This document shows positions 8,309-16,672 of a stretch of DNA of 64,000 nucleotides, one piece after another; position 1 is the stretch's first letter; every line of letters starts with the position of its first letter. A program made the position numbers and the translations under genes. The stretch is from Corynebacterium simulans (GTDB lineage: Bacteria > Actinomycetota > Actinomycetes > Mycobacteriales > Mycobacteriaceae). The DNA is taken from assembly GCF_001586215.1 (NCBI RefSeq), contig NZ_CP014634.1, positions 2,232,001 through 2,296,000 on the forward strand, given 5' to 3'. The notes beneath the pieces were generated by a model. It had not been told where the DNA came from. It ran no database searches and saw only the letters and a list, made by a program, of their open reading frames with translations.

Positions 8309-9756
8309 TGTCAAAAGTAATTGATGCGTGGAACAACGCCGATTTCGAATTCGTGGCAGCGCAGAAGCTCAGCAGATTTAAGCGCAAAGATATTCGGCTT
8401 GCGATTCGGGAATCGCGTTATGCACTTAAATTGATAGATGCCGCCCGTACGGACGGCTCAGTACGTGAACCGGGCTCTTCTACTGATGCTCCAAAAGTAG
8501 TGACGATCCTGCATGCAAGCCTGCCGAATCATACAGGGGGTTACACCGGACGTGCACAAGGGCTCCTGAAAGGCTTAGCGGAAAACGGCTTGGAAGTCCG
8601 TGCCTACACACGACCTGGATTTTATAACGAGCGAGTTGATTCCAGTGCGGAGTTTCCATTTCCGGTAGATGAAGTTGATGGCGTCAAATACCATCACTTG
8701 CCGATAGATGTATCACGTACCAAGGGCGAATTCGAGTATATGGTTTCGTGTATCGCTTGGTATCGAGAAGTATTTCTTGCTGAGCGTCCGAATATTGTTC
8801 ATCTGAGGTCTACTTACCTTATTGCGTTACCCGCTATGATCGCGGCTCACCAATTGGGAATTCCAGTTCTTTATGAGGTATCAGGACTCTGGGAACTTGT
8901 TTACGAAGGACGTGGCCAGACTGGACGTGCACGTCGCACAATTCGATGTGAAGACTTGGTCTGTGAGTATGCAGACCGCATCGTATCGATGAACAATTCA
9001 ATGGCAAACCTGTTGGCGGAACGCAATTCAAAAGCCATCGAGGTAGGCCTTGTTCCCAATGCAGTGGATGCTCAGCGGTTCGCTGTCATTGATGACCTGA
9101 ACCGAGTCGATAATTTCAAGTTTGATTTTGGTTACGTAGGTTCTCTGGTCGATTATGAAGGACTTGACAATCTTATCGAGGCAGTTGCTATCGCTAAGAA
9201 AAAAAGCAGAACCTTAACAGGAAAGATCGTCGGCAAGGGGCAACAGTACGATTTGTTGAAGGAAAAAGTCGCTGAGTTGGGGTTGGAGCAACAGATTGCA
9301 CTGCCAGGTCCCGTTTCAGCGGATCAAGCTGTTTTGCAATTCCAAGATGTGAACATCGTGGTGTTGCCGCGTAAAAGTACCCCTGCAACGGAAAACGTTA
9401 CTCCGTTGAAGCCGTTTGAAGCGATGGCTGCTGGTCGGCCTCTATTGGTTTCGAATGTAGCTGCTTTGGAAGAAGTATCGGGAAATGGCCGATATGCGGA
9501 AGTCTTCCAAGAAGGGGATCCTCAGGACCTGGCAAACGCTTTGGTTTCCCTTTTAGACGATCGGCAACGTCAAGAAAAGCTAGTGGTAGAAGCCCGAAAA
9601 CTTGTAATTGAAAAGCATAATTGGACCTACGTGGCTAAAGCGATGGCCGATGAGCTTCAGGAGTATTCGAGTGTCGTCACAGCGCTTCCAAACGTTGTTT
9701 ACGATCAAACGATCATGCACAACGGTGACTTAGTGATTTCTTCGATGGAAAGGTAA
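8308..9756 (+). CDS. Glycosyltransferase, GT4-like
   Basis: 482 residues. A ~65-residue basic helical N-terminal part precedes the GT-B core, which starts near VVTILHASLPNHTGGYTGRA. Further motifs: IPVLYEVSGLWELVYEGRG, IVSMNNSMANLLAER, VGLVPNAVDAQRF, FGYVGSLVDYEGLDNLIEA, and the donor-binding loop ENVTPLKPFEAMAAGRPLLV. Its arrangement is close to the preceding transferase, so the two may be ancient duplicates acting in successive steps. The ATG overlaps the upstream stop (TAATG). The final ~30 residues, beyond the fold, are of unknown role. Confidence 0.82.
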   Translation: MSKVIDAWNNADFEFVAAQKLSRFKRKDIRLAIRESRYALKLIDAARTDGSVREPGSSTDAPKVVTILHASLPNHTGGYTGRAQGLLKGLAENGLEVRAYTRPGFYNERVDSSAEFPFPVDEVDGVKYHHLPIDVSRTKGEFEYMVSCIAWYREVFLAERPNIVHLRSTYLIALPAMIAAHQLGIPVLYEVSGLWELVYEGRGQTGRARRTIRCEDLVCEYADRIVSMNNSMANLLAERNSKAIEVGLVPNAVDAQRFAVIDDLNRVDNFKFDFGYVGSLVDYEGLDNLIEAVAIAKKKSRTLTGKIVGKGQQYDLLKEKVAELGLEQQIALPGPVSADQAVLQFQDVNIVVLPRKSTPATENVTPLKPFEAMAAGRPLLVSNVAALEEVSGNGRYAEVFQEGDPQDLANALVSLLDDRQRQEKLVVEARKLVIEKHNWTYVAKAMADELQEYSSVVTALPNVVYDQTIMHNGDLVISSMER

Positions 9757-9761
9757 CCATT

Positions 9762-10535
9762 ATGGCAAAGCGAATGACTAAGCGGATGGTGCTTGCTGCG
9801 GTGACGTCTCTGGTAGGAGTCGTATTCACTACGGCGTACGCGATTACCGGAAAAACGTGGTTTGAGATTGGTTCGGTCGTAGCCCTATTCGGCGTGCTCT
9901 TACTAGGCATTGATGCGGTGGAACGGGGAAATATTCTTGGATTCCGAAAGTTGGAACGAGTCAATAAGAATATTTCAAAGCAGCTAAACGACTTTCGTCT
10001 AAAGGCGAATAGCGCCCCCTCTGACTTAAGCCGCACTGAACGCGATGATTTGCGATCACAGAATCGTGAACTGATGCAGACGCTTCAATCAGTGTCGAGG
10101 TATGTTTCTGAAAGGGAGCACCTTCAAAGCAGCAAGCGTAAACCGACACCAGCGCAGCTTGACTCGATTCGAGAGCTTATTGAGTGGGCTGAACCGACCA
10201 CTATCTACTGTTCTTACGAGTGGCGCTCTGAACTGTCTGACGTTGAAAAAGTTGCATTTGAGTCCGGAGACGTGCCTGCCAATATTGATAAGCGTCGTCC
10301 GATGATTTTGGTTGATATAGAGGACATTTCTAACTTGCACCGTCAACTTCTGAGTTCTCCAGGGCTGCGTCAATCAATAGTGGTCTTGCGCAAGAACGCA
10401 GGCTCGAACTTTGTTGAAAGTTTGAACGGGTTTAAAGAAATTGCTCCGGTCCCCGTGCTCTTTGGAGTTCAGTGCTTTTATCCTGAACAGTACGTTTCGG
10501 AAAAAAAGTTCTCTAAGCTTCTTTCTTATCAGTAA
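9762..10535 (+). CDS. Unrecognised membrane protein with cytosolic coiled-coil tail
   Basis: 257 residues. After a basic start (MAKRMTKRM) there are two closely spaced hydrophobic helices, about residues 10-30 and 35-50. A charged, heptad-like stretch follows (near 60-115, including SRTERDDLRSQNRELMQTLQ), then a C-terminal globular part (about 130-257) with no motif I know. The gene sits between glycosyltransferases and a hydrolase, 5 bases after one and 10 before the other. A scaffold or chain-length role for the glycan machinery would fit but is a guess. It lacks the proline-rich membrane motif of Wzz proteins. Confidence 0.5.
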   Translation: MAKRMTKRMVLAAVTSLVGVVFTTAYAITGKTWFEIGSVVALFGVLLLGIDAVERGNILGFRKLERVNKNISKQLNDFRLKANSAPSDLSRTERDDLRSQNRELMQTLQSVSRYVSEREHLQSSKRKPTPAQLDSIRELIEWAEPTTIYCSYEWRSELSDVEKVAFESGDVPANIDKRRPMILVDIEDISNLHRQLLSSPGLRQSIVVLRKNAGSNFVESLNGFKEIAPVPVLFGVQCFYPEQYVSEKKFSKLLSYQ

Positions 10536-10545
10536 GTAGGTAGTA

Positions 10546-11388
10546 ATGGAAAATGTAAAACTATCGGATTTTAATCCGAAGATGGCCCCCGTCGAAACGT
10601 CTGAAAGCTACTCTGAATACCGAGCGATAGTTGAGGTAGATAAGGTAGCTCTTCCAGTCTTGGTGCGGAAAAGGGCTGGTGGCTCGGATGGTTTAGTAGT
10701 TTTGTACAATGGAGCTATTCAACGCTCTAAAGCACCCGATGGCGTGGTATTTCAACGTTCGTCATGGTTGGACGACATTAACGCAGATGTAGTCCAAATT
10801 GCTGACCCAACTCTGGTCAAGCACCAAAGATTGCAGATCGGCTGGGGACAGTATTCAACGGAGAATTGGGCTCTCGATAGCTACAAGGCTTTGCTAGACC
10901 ATGTCCGTTCTGAATTCAAGCTTGCGGAAGTTGTTCACACGGTCCATTACGGAAGCTCAGCCGGTGGATTTCAGGCGGGCGTCGTTGCGACCTTGGATAG
11001 AGGAAGCTTAGCTGTGGTGAATAATCCGCAGTTGGATTGGTCTAGGTATAACCTAGTTTTCGTGAAGGCTCTATTGCGGGACGTTTTTGAAGGAGCTGAA
11101 GTCGAGAAAATCCTGGAGGAATCTCCATGGCGTGTAAACCTGATCGAGTTTTTCAAAAAACAGAACTATATTCCGCCAATCGAAATCTTGACGAACCTAG
11201 CTAGTGATGGGGATTATGAGCAGCAATTGCTTCCTTTCCTTGAAGGACTTCGTCAATTGCACTCCGGTAATCGAACCCCGCGGGTAAACTTCAGGAGCTA
11301 TGCCGATGCTAATCTTGGCCATAATCCGTTGAGTAAACCTTATACGTTGCGTTTGATAAACGAATCCATCGAGCGAGTACTAAAATAG
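10546..11388 (+). CDS. Alpha/beta-hydrolase-like protein of the glycan locus
   Basis: 280 residues. A nucleophile-elbow-like motif GSSAGG lies near residue 144 (VHYGSSAGGFQAGVVATLD), and a candidate catalytic His is in DANLGHNPLSKPYTLRL near the C-terminus. Between them are strands and helices in the order expected for the fold. There is no signal peptide, so it acts in the cytosol. Similar hydrolases occur in some capsule and glycoprotein loci, where they may add or remove acyl groups; here that is inference. It follows the membrane/coiled-coil gene by 10 bases and clearly belongs to the operon. Confidence 0.5.
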   Translation: MENVKLSDFNPKMAPVETSESYSEYRAIVEVDKVALPVLVRKRAGGSDGLVVLYNGAIQRSKAPDGVVFQRSSWLDDINADVVQIADPTLVKHQRLQIGWGQYSTENWALDSYKALLDHVRSEFKLAEVVHTVHYGSSAGGFQAGVVATLDRGSLAVVNNPQLDWSRYNLVFVKALLRDVFEGAEVEKILEESPWRVNLIEFFKKQNYIPPIEILTNLASDGDYEQQLLPFLEGLRQLHSGNRTPRVNFRSYADANLGHNPLSKPYTLRLINESIERVLK

Positions 11389-11401
11389 CGATTTAAAAGT
11401 T

Positions 11402-12796
11402 TTGTTACGTCAAACTGTTTTAGATTCGTTGTGCCCTTTGTCGATGGGGAGATTATCGCTGAAGCGTATCGGTCGAATGAGCTTGGGGACTTCAGCAATT
11501 CTCTGGCTAAATCGTGCGGTCTTGGCTACCCGGCACTTCATCATCCGAACTCTGCGACCACTGTTGTTGTCGAGAATGAGCTCGATAAGAGCTATCCAAA
11601 AACAACAGCAGTTTCGCAAGGTTCGAGCTCGAGTTGCATCAGGGCATAGCGGAAATGCTTGGACGTACGATCCACGTGTGTTTAACCAATTTCCTAGCGT
11701 TTCTTTTAACCGCAAACTAACGAGGCAGACACGTTCTATTGAACGTAAACAGTTGGATTTGCTTGAGCGAATTACTGCTCTTTCAACAGAACTTGATAGA
11801 CAAGTTCTGAGTGGTAGTACAAGCGATCTTGAAAAGGCTTGCGAAGATAACCTTAATGAGAACGCAATGTACCTAATTTCTGGAAACCACTCAGAAGAGA
11901 TACACAGAGACAGTTCACCGTTGCTGTCAATAGTGGTTCCAGTCTTCAACAACGGGCGTTTTTTGTTGGGTAAGTGCTTACCGAGTGTCTTAAGTAACCA
12001 ATTTTTTAGTCAATTTGAAGTACTGCTCGTAGATGATCATTCTTCGGATCACTTAACCCGTACGATCTTGACTTATTTGGAGCGACTTCCAAACTTTAGA
12101 GTAATCAGGTTGCAAGGCGCACCAAGCGGCTCTGCTTCACGGCCTCGAAACATCGGAATCGAATGTTCGAGGGGGGAGTACGTCACCTTTTTAGATCCGG
12201 ACAACGAAATTAGCTCCGGAGGATACGATCGTCTTTTGTTGCTTGCGCAAGATAACCGGAAAAGCGAATTCGTCACTGGTTATCAGAAGAAGATTCAAAC
12301 GGTAACCACGGAAACTGGAAGGCATGTTCTCTATGGCTCTCTGGTATTGGATGAGCCGCGAAAAGCGCTTTTTTCTGGAAAGCGCTTCCCCGTTGTGTCG
12401 ACTCAAGCCTGTGTAATCAAGAGATGCATCTTAGCCGATAGCAATATTAGGTTCGTTGAAGAGGCGGTCGGACAAGATACGCTATTCGGGTGGCAAATAG
12501 TGCTTGCTGCTAATTCCCCAATCGTCACCAGCAGAGCCCATCTCATCTATTATGCTGGCCGAAATGACTCCGTCACGAACTCAATCGATGTCAAGTATTT
12601 CTTGAGAGCAGAGAAGAGAGAGAAGGCACAAGCTGCGTTTCTCCGTCGGGTCGGTCTTCTAGACGATTATCGGGCGTATCATCTTAGCTTTTACTTCCGA
12701 CATTGGTATCTTGTGAAGCTTAGAAAAGTACCTCTAGATGAGGTCGGCGAAGTGAAAAAGGTTCTGGCTCGAATCGCTGAACTATACGAAATGTAG
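11402..12796 (+). CDS. Glycosyltransferase, GT-A fold (family 2-like)
   Basis: 464 residues from a likely TTG start. The first ~160 residues are basic and helical with no clear domain. The GT2 catalytic core begins at PLLSIVVPVFNNGRFLLGKC. It continues with FEVLLVDDHSSDHLTR, ASRPRNIGIECSRGEYVTFL and a D-x-D-type metal site DPDNE. GT2 enzymes transfer sugars with inversion and usually act on lipid-linked acceptors in the cytosol. The start is uncertain: no strong ribosome site is seen at 11402, and an internal start before the core is possible. Confidence 0.75.
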   Translation: MLRQTVLDSLCPLSMGRLSLKRIGRMSLGTSAILWLNRAVLATRHFIIRTLRPLLLSRMSSIRAIQKQQQFRKVRARVASGHSGNAWTYDPRVFNQFPSVSFNRKLTRQTRSIERKQLDLLERITALSTELDRQVLSGSTSDLEKACEDNLNENAMYLISGNHSEEIHRDSSPLLSIVVPVFNNGRFLLGKCLPSVLSNQFFSQFEVLLVDDHSSDHLTRTILTYLERLPNFRVIRLQGAPSGSASRPRNIGIECSRGEYVTFLDPDNEISSGGYDRLLLLAQDNRKSEFVTGYQKKIQTVTTETGRHVLYGSLVLDEPRKALFSGKRFPVVSTQACVIKRCILADSNIRFVEEAVGQDTLFGWQIVLAANSPIVTSRAHLIYYAGRNDSVTNSIDVKYFLRAEKREKAQAAFLRRVGLLDDYRAYHLSFYFRHWYLVKLRKVPLDEVGEVKKVLARIAELYEM

Positions 12797-12868
12797 ATGT
12801 GTTTGAATACAATTGATGTAGCTTTCGGTCCGCCATCTAAATAGCGGGTTCAAAGGCGTGTACATCGT

Positions 12869-13795
12869 TTGAAAGGCTTTCATTTGAGGGACGAACAAGA
12901 ACTCGAGGCTGTAGCTAAGTTAGCAGCGGAGTCTAGCCCGGATTCAAATACCGTGCTGGCGGACGATACAAACCTAAATTTCACTCACGTTCGTCTACCT
13001 GTATCTCAATACTTAGCTGAGATGTGGCGGTACCGGAAATTTACAGTCGCCAATGCTCGTTTTCGAGCGAGCGCAGATAACGACGATATGTTCCTCGGGC
13101 GGTTCTGGACCGTTTTGGAACCGCTGCTGCGTATTGCGATGTACGGAACTATCTTTGGATTGCTCTTAAATACGTCTCGTGGCATTGACAACTTTTTGGG
13201 ATTTCTTGTTCTTGGATTGACCTTCTTCTCCATGATGTCTCGAGGGTTGGGCAACGGTGCGGGCCTGATCCAGCGTTCACGCGCGATGATGCGTACTTTT
13301 AAGTTTCCGCGTGCATCTCTTGTAGTCGGTGAGTCATTACGAGGATTCTTTAGCAACTTGATTCCAGCGGGATTGGCGGTCTTAGCTGCCCTGGCTTTTC
13401 AATTTGGCGAGCCGCTCCACTGGACCATCATTTTTGTCGTACCGCTGATTCTCTTTATGAATATCTTCGCGTTGGGGCTTTCGTTTTTCACGGCTAGAAT
13501 TACCGCTTTTTTGCCCGATGCTAAGAAGGTAGTATTTTTTTTCAACCGAGCTTGGTTCTATGTGTCAGGCGTATTTTTTTCAATCGAACGTTATGACTCA
13601 GTACCAGAGCTACAGCGAGTAATGATGCTGAATCCCGCTTACGAATTCTTGAAGTCGATTCGAGGTGCGACAATGTACGGCACCGCACCAACTTGGGAAG
13701 CTTGGGCACTCATGATCGGTTGGTCTCTTGGAACATTGGTTCTAGGGTTCCTGTTTTTCTGGGCGGCAGAGGAAAAATATGTACATGTTAAATAA
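12869..13795 (+). CDS. Polysaccharide ABC exporter, membrane subunit (Wzm/TagG type)
   Basis: 308 residues from a TTG start. After a ~60-residue cytosolic N-terminus comes the ABC-2 pattern: FRASADNDDMFLGRFWTVLE (the amphipathic coupling region) and about six hydrophobic helices, such as MYGTIFGLLLNTSRG and FLGFLVLGLTFFSMMSRG. It forms the channel that moves a finished lipid-linked glycan across the membrane. The ATPase gene overlaps it by 17 bases, so the two are translated together. The 72-base gap before it is the largest inside the operon. Confidence 0.85.
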   Translation: MKGFHLRDEQELEAVAKLAAESSPDSNTVLADDTNLNFTHVRLPVSQYLAEMWRYRKFTVANARFRASADNDDMFLGRFWTVLEPLLRIAMYGTIFGLLLNTSRGIDNFLGFLVLGLTFFSMMSRGLGNGAGLIQRSRAMMRTFKFPRASLVVGESLRGFFSNLIPAGLAVLAALAFQFGEPLHWTIIFVVPLILFMNIFALGLSFFTARITAFLPDAKKVVFFFNRAWFYVSGVFFSIERYDSVPELQRVMMLNPAYEFLKSIRGATMYGTAPTWEAWALMIGWSLGTLVLGFLFFWAAEEKYVHVK

Positions 13796-14624
13796 TCCGA
13801 CCGTCTTAGTGCGAGAGGCGTCTCGATTTTACCGCTCGGATAATAAGCGCAGTATCTTCAAACGACCGAAATTAACAGATGAACGCGAAGGCGACTACGT
13901 CCGTGCATTAGATGGCGTAACCATGTTCGCTGACCAAGGCGAATGCATTGGAGTTTTGGGGCGCAATGGCTCTGGAAAGTCGACTCTGATGCGCCTGATC
14001 GCCGGAAACGAAGCTCCAGATCAGGGGGAGGTGTTCGTTAGTGCGACTCCGACTTTGCTCAACGTTTCAGCTGCATTGCAACCACGCTTAAGCGGATACA
14101 AAAATATACGTCTTGGTCTCTTAGCACAGGGCGTCGACGAGGAAGAGATTCCGAGGCTCACTGAAGAAATCGTCGAGTTTGCGGAGATTGGCAATGCTGT
14201 TTACCGGCCAATGAAGACATACTCTTCTGGCATGGGAGCTCGACTTAAGTTCGCTATTTCCACGGCTATGCAAAGGGATCTGCTACTTATTGACGAGGCT
14301 TTGGGCACCGGTGACGCGAGTTTCACGGAGCGAGCACAGGAACGGATGAAGTCCTTCCTAAATGACGCTGGAACTATCTTCTTAGTCTCGCATGCGATGG
14401 CATCGATTCGAAGTATGTGTACTCGAGTAATTTGGCTACACGACGGCAAAATTATTGCCGATGGTGACGTCGATGCAATTACGTTGCTTTACAACAAGTG
14501 GACAGCGAGAAGCGCACGTAAGAATTTTGAAGCTGCGAATGATCTAATTAAAAACGTGCGCAGTGCGTACTCGAAACCCAACGTGTTGCTTCAGAGCGAA
14601 GTCACACCGTACCTAGGTGGATAA
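13779..14624 (+). CDS. Polysaccharide ABC exporter, ATPase subunit (Wzt/TagH type)
   Basis: 281 residues. Walker A is GRNGSGKSTL near residue 61, the signature region is SSGMGARL, and Walker B is LLLIDEALGTGD; the switch histidine lies in FLVSHAMASIR. The sequence before Walker A (GDYVRALDGVTMFADQGECI) is typical of Wzt/TagH. It lacks the extra C-terminal carbohydrate-binding domain of some O-antigen exporters, so export probably does not need recognition of a capped chain end. It pairs with the overlapping permease. Start ATG 13779 or ATG 13785; the ribosome site would lie inside the permease gene. Confidence 0.88.
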   Translation: MYMLNNPTVLVREASRFYRSDNKRSIFKRPKLTDEREGDYVRALDGVTMFADQGECIGVLGRNGSGKSTLMRLIAGNEAPDQGEVFVSATPTLLNVSAALQPRLSGYKNIRLGLLAQGVDEEEIPRLTEEIVEFAEIGNAVYRPMKTYSSGMGARLKFAISTAMQRDLLLIDEALGTGDASFTERAQERMKSFLNDAGTIFLVSHAMASIRSMCTRVIWLHDGKIIADGDVDAITLLYNKWTARSARKNFEAANDLIKNVRSAYSKPNVLLQSEVTPYLGG

Positions 14625-14658
14625 GCGTCGGCAGCGGGCACTAAGGGCTAATTAGACG

Positions 14659-14713
14659 AAAATTAAAGACCTCGTTAGCGATTAAACAATCACTAACGAG
14701 GTCTTTAATTTTT
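14659..14713. terminator. Bidirectional terminator between the two halves of the glycan locus
   Basis: A near-perfect inverted repeat of about 19 bases per arm (AATTAAAGACCTCGTTAG and its complement), with a short AT-rich loop, starts with A-rich sequence and ends in T-rich sequence. It lies between the ABC ATPase gene and the convergent asparagine-synthase-like gene and can end transcripts from both. Confidence 0.9.
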
Positions 14714-14717
14714 GAGT

Positions 14718-16646
14718 TTAGGGGAGGTGTAAAGGATTGGTCGATGAAATATCCAGATCAGTCTCGGCTTTAGCCTCGTATTCCTTCCAGGAAATCAGTC
14801 TCGTCTTACTGACGTTAGACCATGCCTTTCCGACTGAGCGCGTCGGGCGAATTCCGGCGTCTACGGTATCGCCGCATTGCAGACCGCGGATAGTTACAGT
14901 CCAAGGGGCGTTGCCGTTGCCTAGGTAGCTCGCGCCGAGCACCTTGTCATTTACTCTTACAAAGAGTTCCAATGCATTGGCTTCTCGGCCAATGTCGTAG
15001 CTATTCTCCAACGTGAACTGCAGTGAACCCTTTGTATTTTTAAAGTCTCCTTGAAAGAACACCTCAAATCCCGATTCCAATTCAGGCTCTTCGAGCTGAA
15101 TGACATCAGGTAAGTTCTGCTCCCTAACATTCGTACTTGAGCTATGGGGGTGCCGCTCGCATACGCTTACGTTGGGGGTCAGATCGAAAGCAGATTGGAA
15201 GAACGGCTTTCCGTTTACGTCGAATGCCGCGATAGGGGGATACACAGTCGCGATGAACTTTCGAGCGAAGAGGTTGTTCTTTCTGTCATAGAAGTTCATG
15301 TCTTGAGCGGCTTCGAAAACTTTCCTAATCGCAAGGGGATTAATAGGTAGGAAAGCGGTAGATTGACAATTGATAGCTTCTGACTGGAAACGACCAGCTC
15401 GAAGCTCCCAGAATAGACAGTTGGCTATTGGAAGGCCGCTATCGCGAACTCGGTTGAAGTCGTACTTGTTCCAAAACTCCATTGCTTCTTCTGGTGCAAG
15501 GGTGTGCCCGCGCTTTTGCTCCGAAAAGCCAGCAATGCTACCTACCAGCCTTTTGAAAATTTCCTTGCTGGACATCGGTTTGGCAATGCTTACAAAGTAG
15601 TCTTTGAAAATTTCCATTCCACTGCCTACATAGCAAACTGAAGGTTGCTTACCAAGAATATTCTCGTAAAGGCCCTGGAAATTAAGCGCGTGTTTGCCGA
15701 TGTAGTTTTGGGAAAGAGTATCCCTTTCTGCTTGCGAAAGGCGATGATTTCCTGCTTCTTCGATTGGCAGTACGACGTTCGGAACCTCCAATGCCGTCGC
15801 GATGCGATTCGCCATTTGAACGTCCTGTTTATAGGAACGGGCCGTCGTTGCATCGTCTGCAGATGGTGCACTAGTGCTGCCATAGGTTACGAAAGTCAGG
15901 TCTTTCGTCACGGACAGAGCAGCAGCGGCGCAAAGACGCGTGTCCATTCCTGCGGTTAAAGCACAGTATTTTTTCTCCGGACGGGACTGCCAGTACCGAA
16001 TGGAATTGCCGGCAAGCAAAGTAGCTTGCTCCAAAACTTCGGTTGCGGAAGAATCGCCTATCTTTGTCTCCGAGTGTGGGTAAAAACGGACGATTTTGTT
16101 TTCTGTGAAATCGTATTTGAAATTCGGGGGAATTGCACAGACCCTGGGATCTTCTGTTTCGTCCCATAACTTGTGCTGTCCGAGTTGCGTCAGTTCAGCA
16201 GTCGGATATCCGCGTGCGTCGATCTCTTTGGAGATGAGCGGCAAATGGGAACCAATCAGGAAGGACTCTTTGTGTACATACACGGGCTGGCTTGCAAGCG
16301 TGTCGTTGTAGACGAAGTATTGTCCGTCCATTGCGACACAGCATGCCCAGCGCCCAACTACAAAGTCAAGGAATTGTTCGAACTCCCCAATCCCTTTAGA
16401 CAGAGCTGAAAAGGCATCAACAATGATGTGCTCGCTATTTAATGAATTTTGAGCATTCGTTGCGTGACCAAGCCAGACTATCCCTCGTTCTGAGTCACCT
16501 TTAACGGCGACGGGCTCGTCATTTTGAGCGTACAAAAATAGTTTGTCGAGGACTTTGGACTCAGTAAACCCCATAGTTTCGAAATTTTCCAAAGACAGTG
16601 GGGCGTCTGTGAGAACGAAGCCGAACGGGTATAGGCGAATGGCCAC
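14718..16646 (-). CDS. Asparagine-synthase-like (ATP-pyrophosphatase) protein of the glycan locus
   Basis: 642 residues. The start is GTG 16646, chosen because AGGAGCT lies 5-6 bases upstream; an in-frame TTG at 16682 would overlap wecC and has no such site. Residues ~1-200 resemble the N-terminal domain of AsnB proteins but lack the N-terminal Cys2 needed to release ammonia from glutamine. Near residue 230 is the ATP-pyrophosphatase loop YCALTAGMDTRL (usual form SGGxDS). The last ~120 residues look like a beta-sandwich. Relatives activate a carboxyl group with ATP to form an amide. Next to wecC, amidating a uronic acid such as ManNAcA is an attractive but unproved role. Confidence 0.6.
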   Translation of the reverse strand: MAIRLYPFGFVLTDAPLSLENFETMGFTESKVLDKLFLYAQNDEPVAVKGDSERGIVWLGHATNAQNSLNSEHIIVDAFSALSKGIGEFEQFLDFVVGRWACCVAMDGQYFVYNDTLASQPVYVHKESFLIGSHLPLISKEIDARGYPTAELTQLGQHKLWDETEDPRVCAIPPNFKYDFTENKIVRFYPHSETKIGDSSATEVLEQATLLAGNSIRYWQSRPEKKYCALTAGMDTRLCAAAALSVTKDLTFVTYGSTSAPSADDATTARSYKQDVQMANRIATALEVPNVVLPIEEAGNHRLSQAERDTLSQNYIGKHALNFQGLYENILGKQPSVCYVGSGMEIFKDYFVSIAKPMSSKEIFKRLVGSIAGFSEQKRGHTLAPEEAMEFWNKYDFNRVRDSGLPIANCLFWELRAGRFQSEAINCQSTAFLPINPLAIRKVFEAAQDMNFYDRKNNLFARKFIATVYPPIAAFDVNGKPFFQSAFDLTPNVSVCERHPHSSSTNVREQNLPDVIQLEEPELESGFEVFFQGDFKNTKGSLQFTLENSYDIGREANALELFVRVNDKVLGASYLGNGNAPWTVTIRGLQCGDTVDAGIRPTRSVGKAWSNVSKTRLISWKEYEAKAETDLDISSTNPLHLP

Positions 16647-16672
16647 GGGGGAGCTCCTATTGCGTGTGTTAG

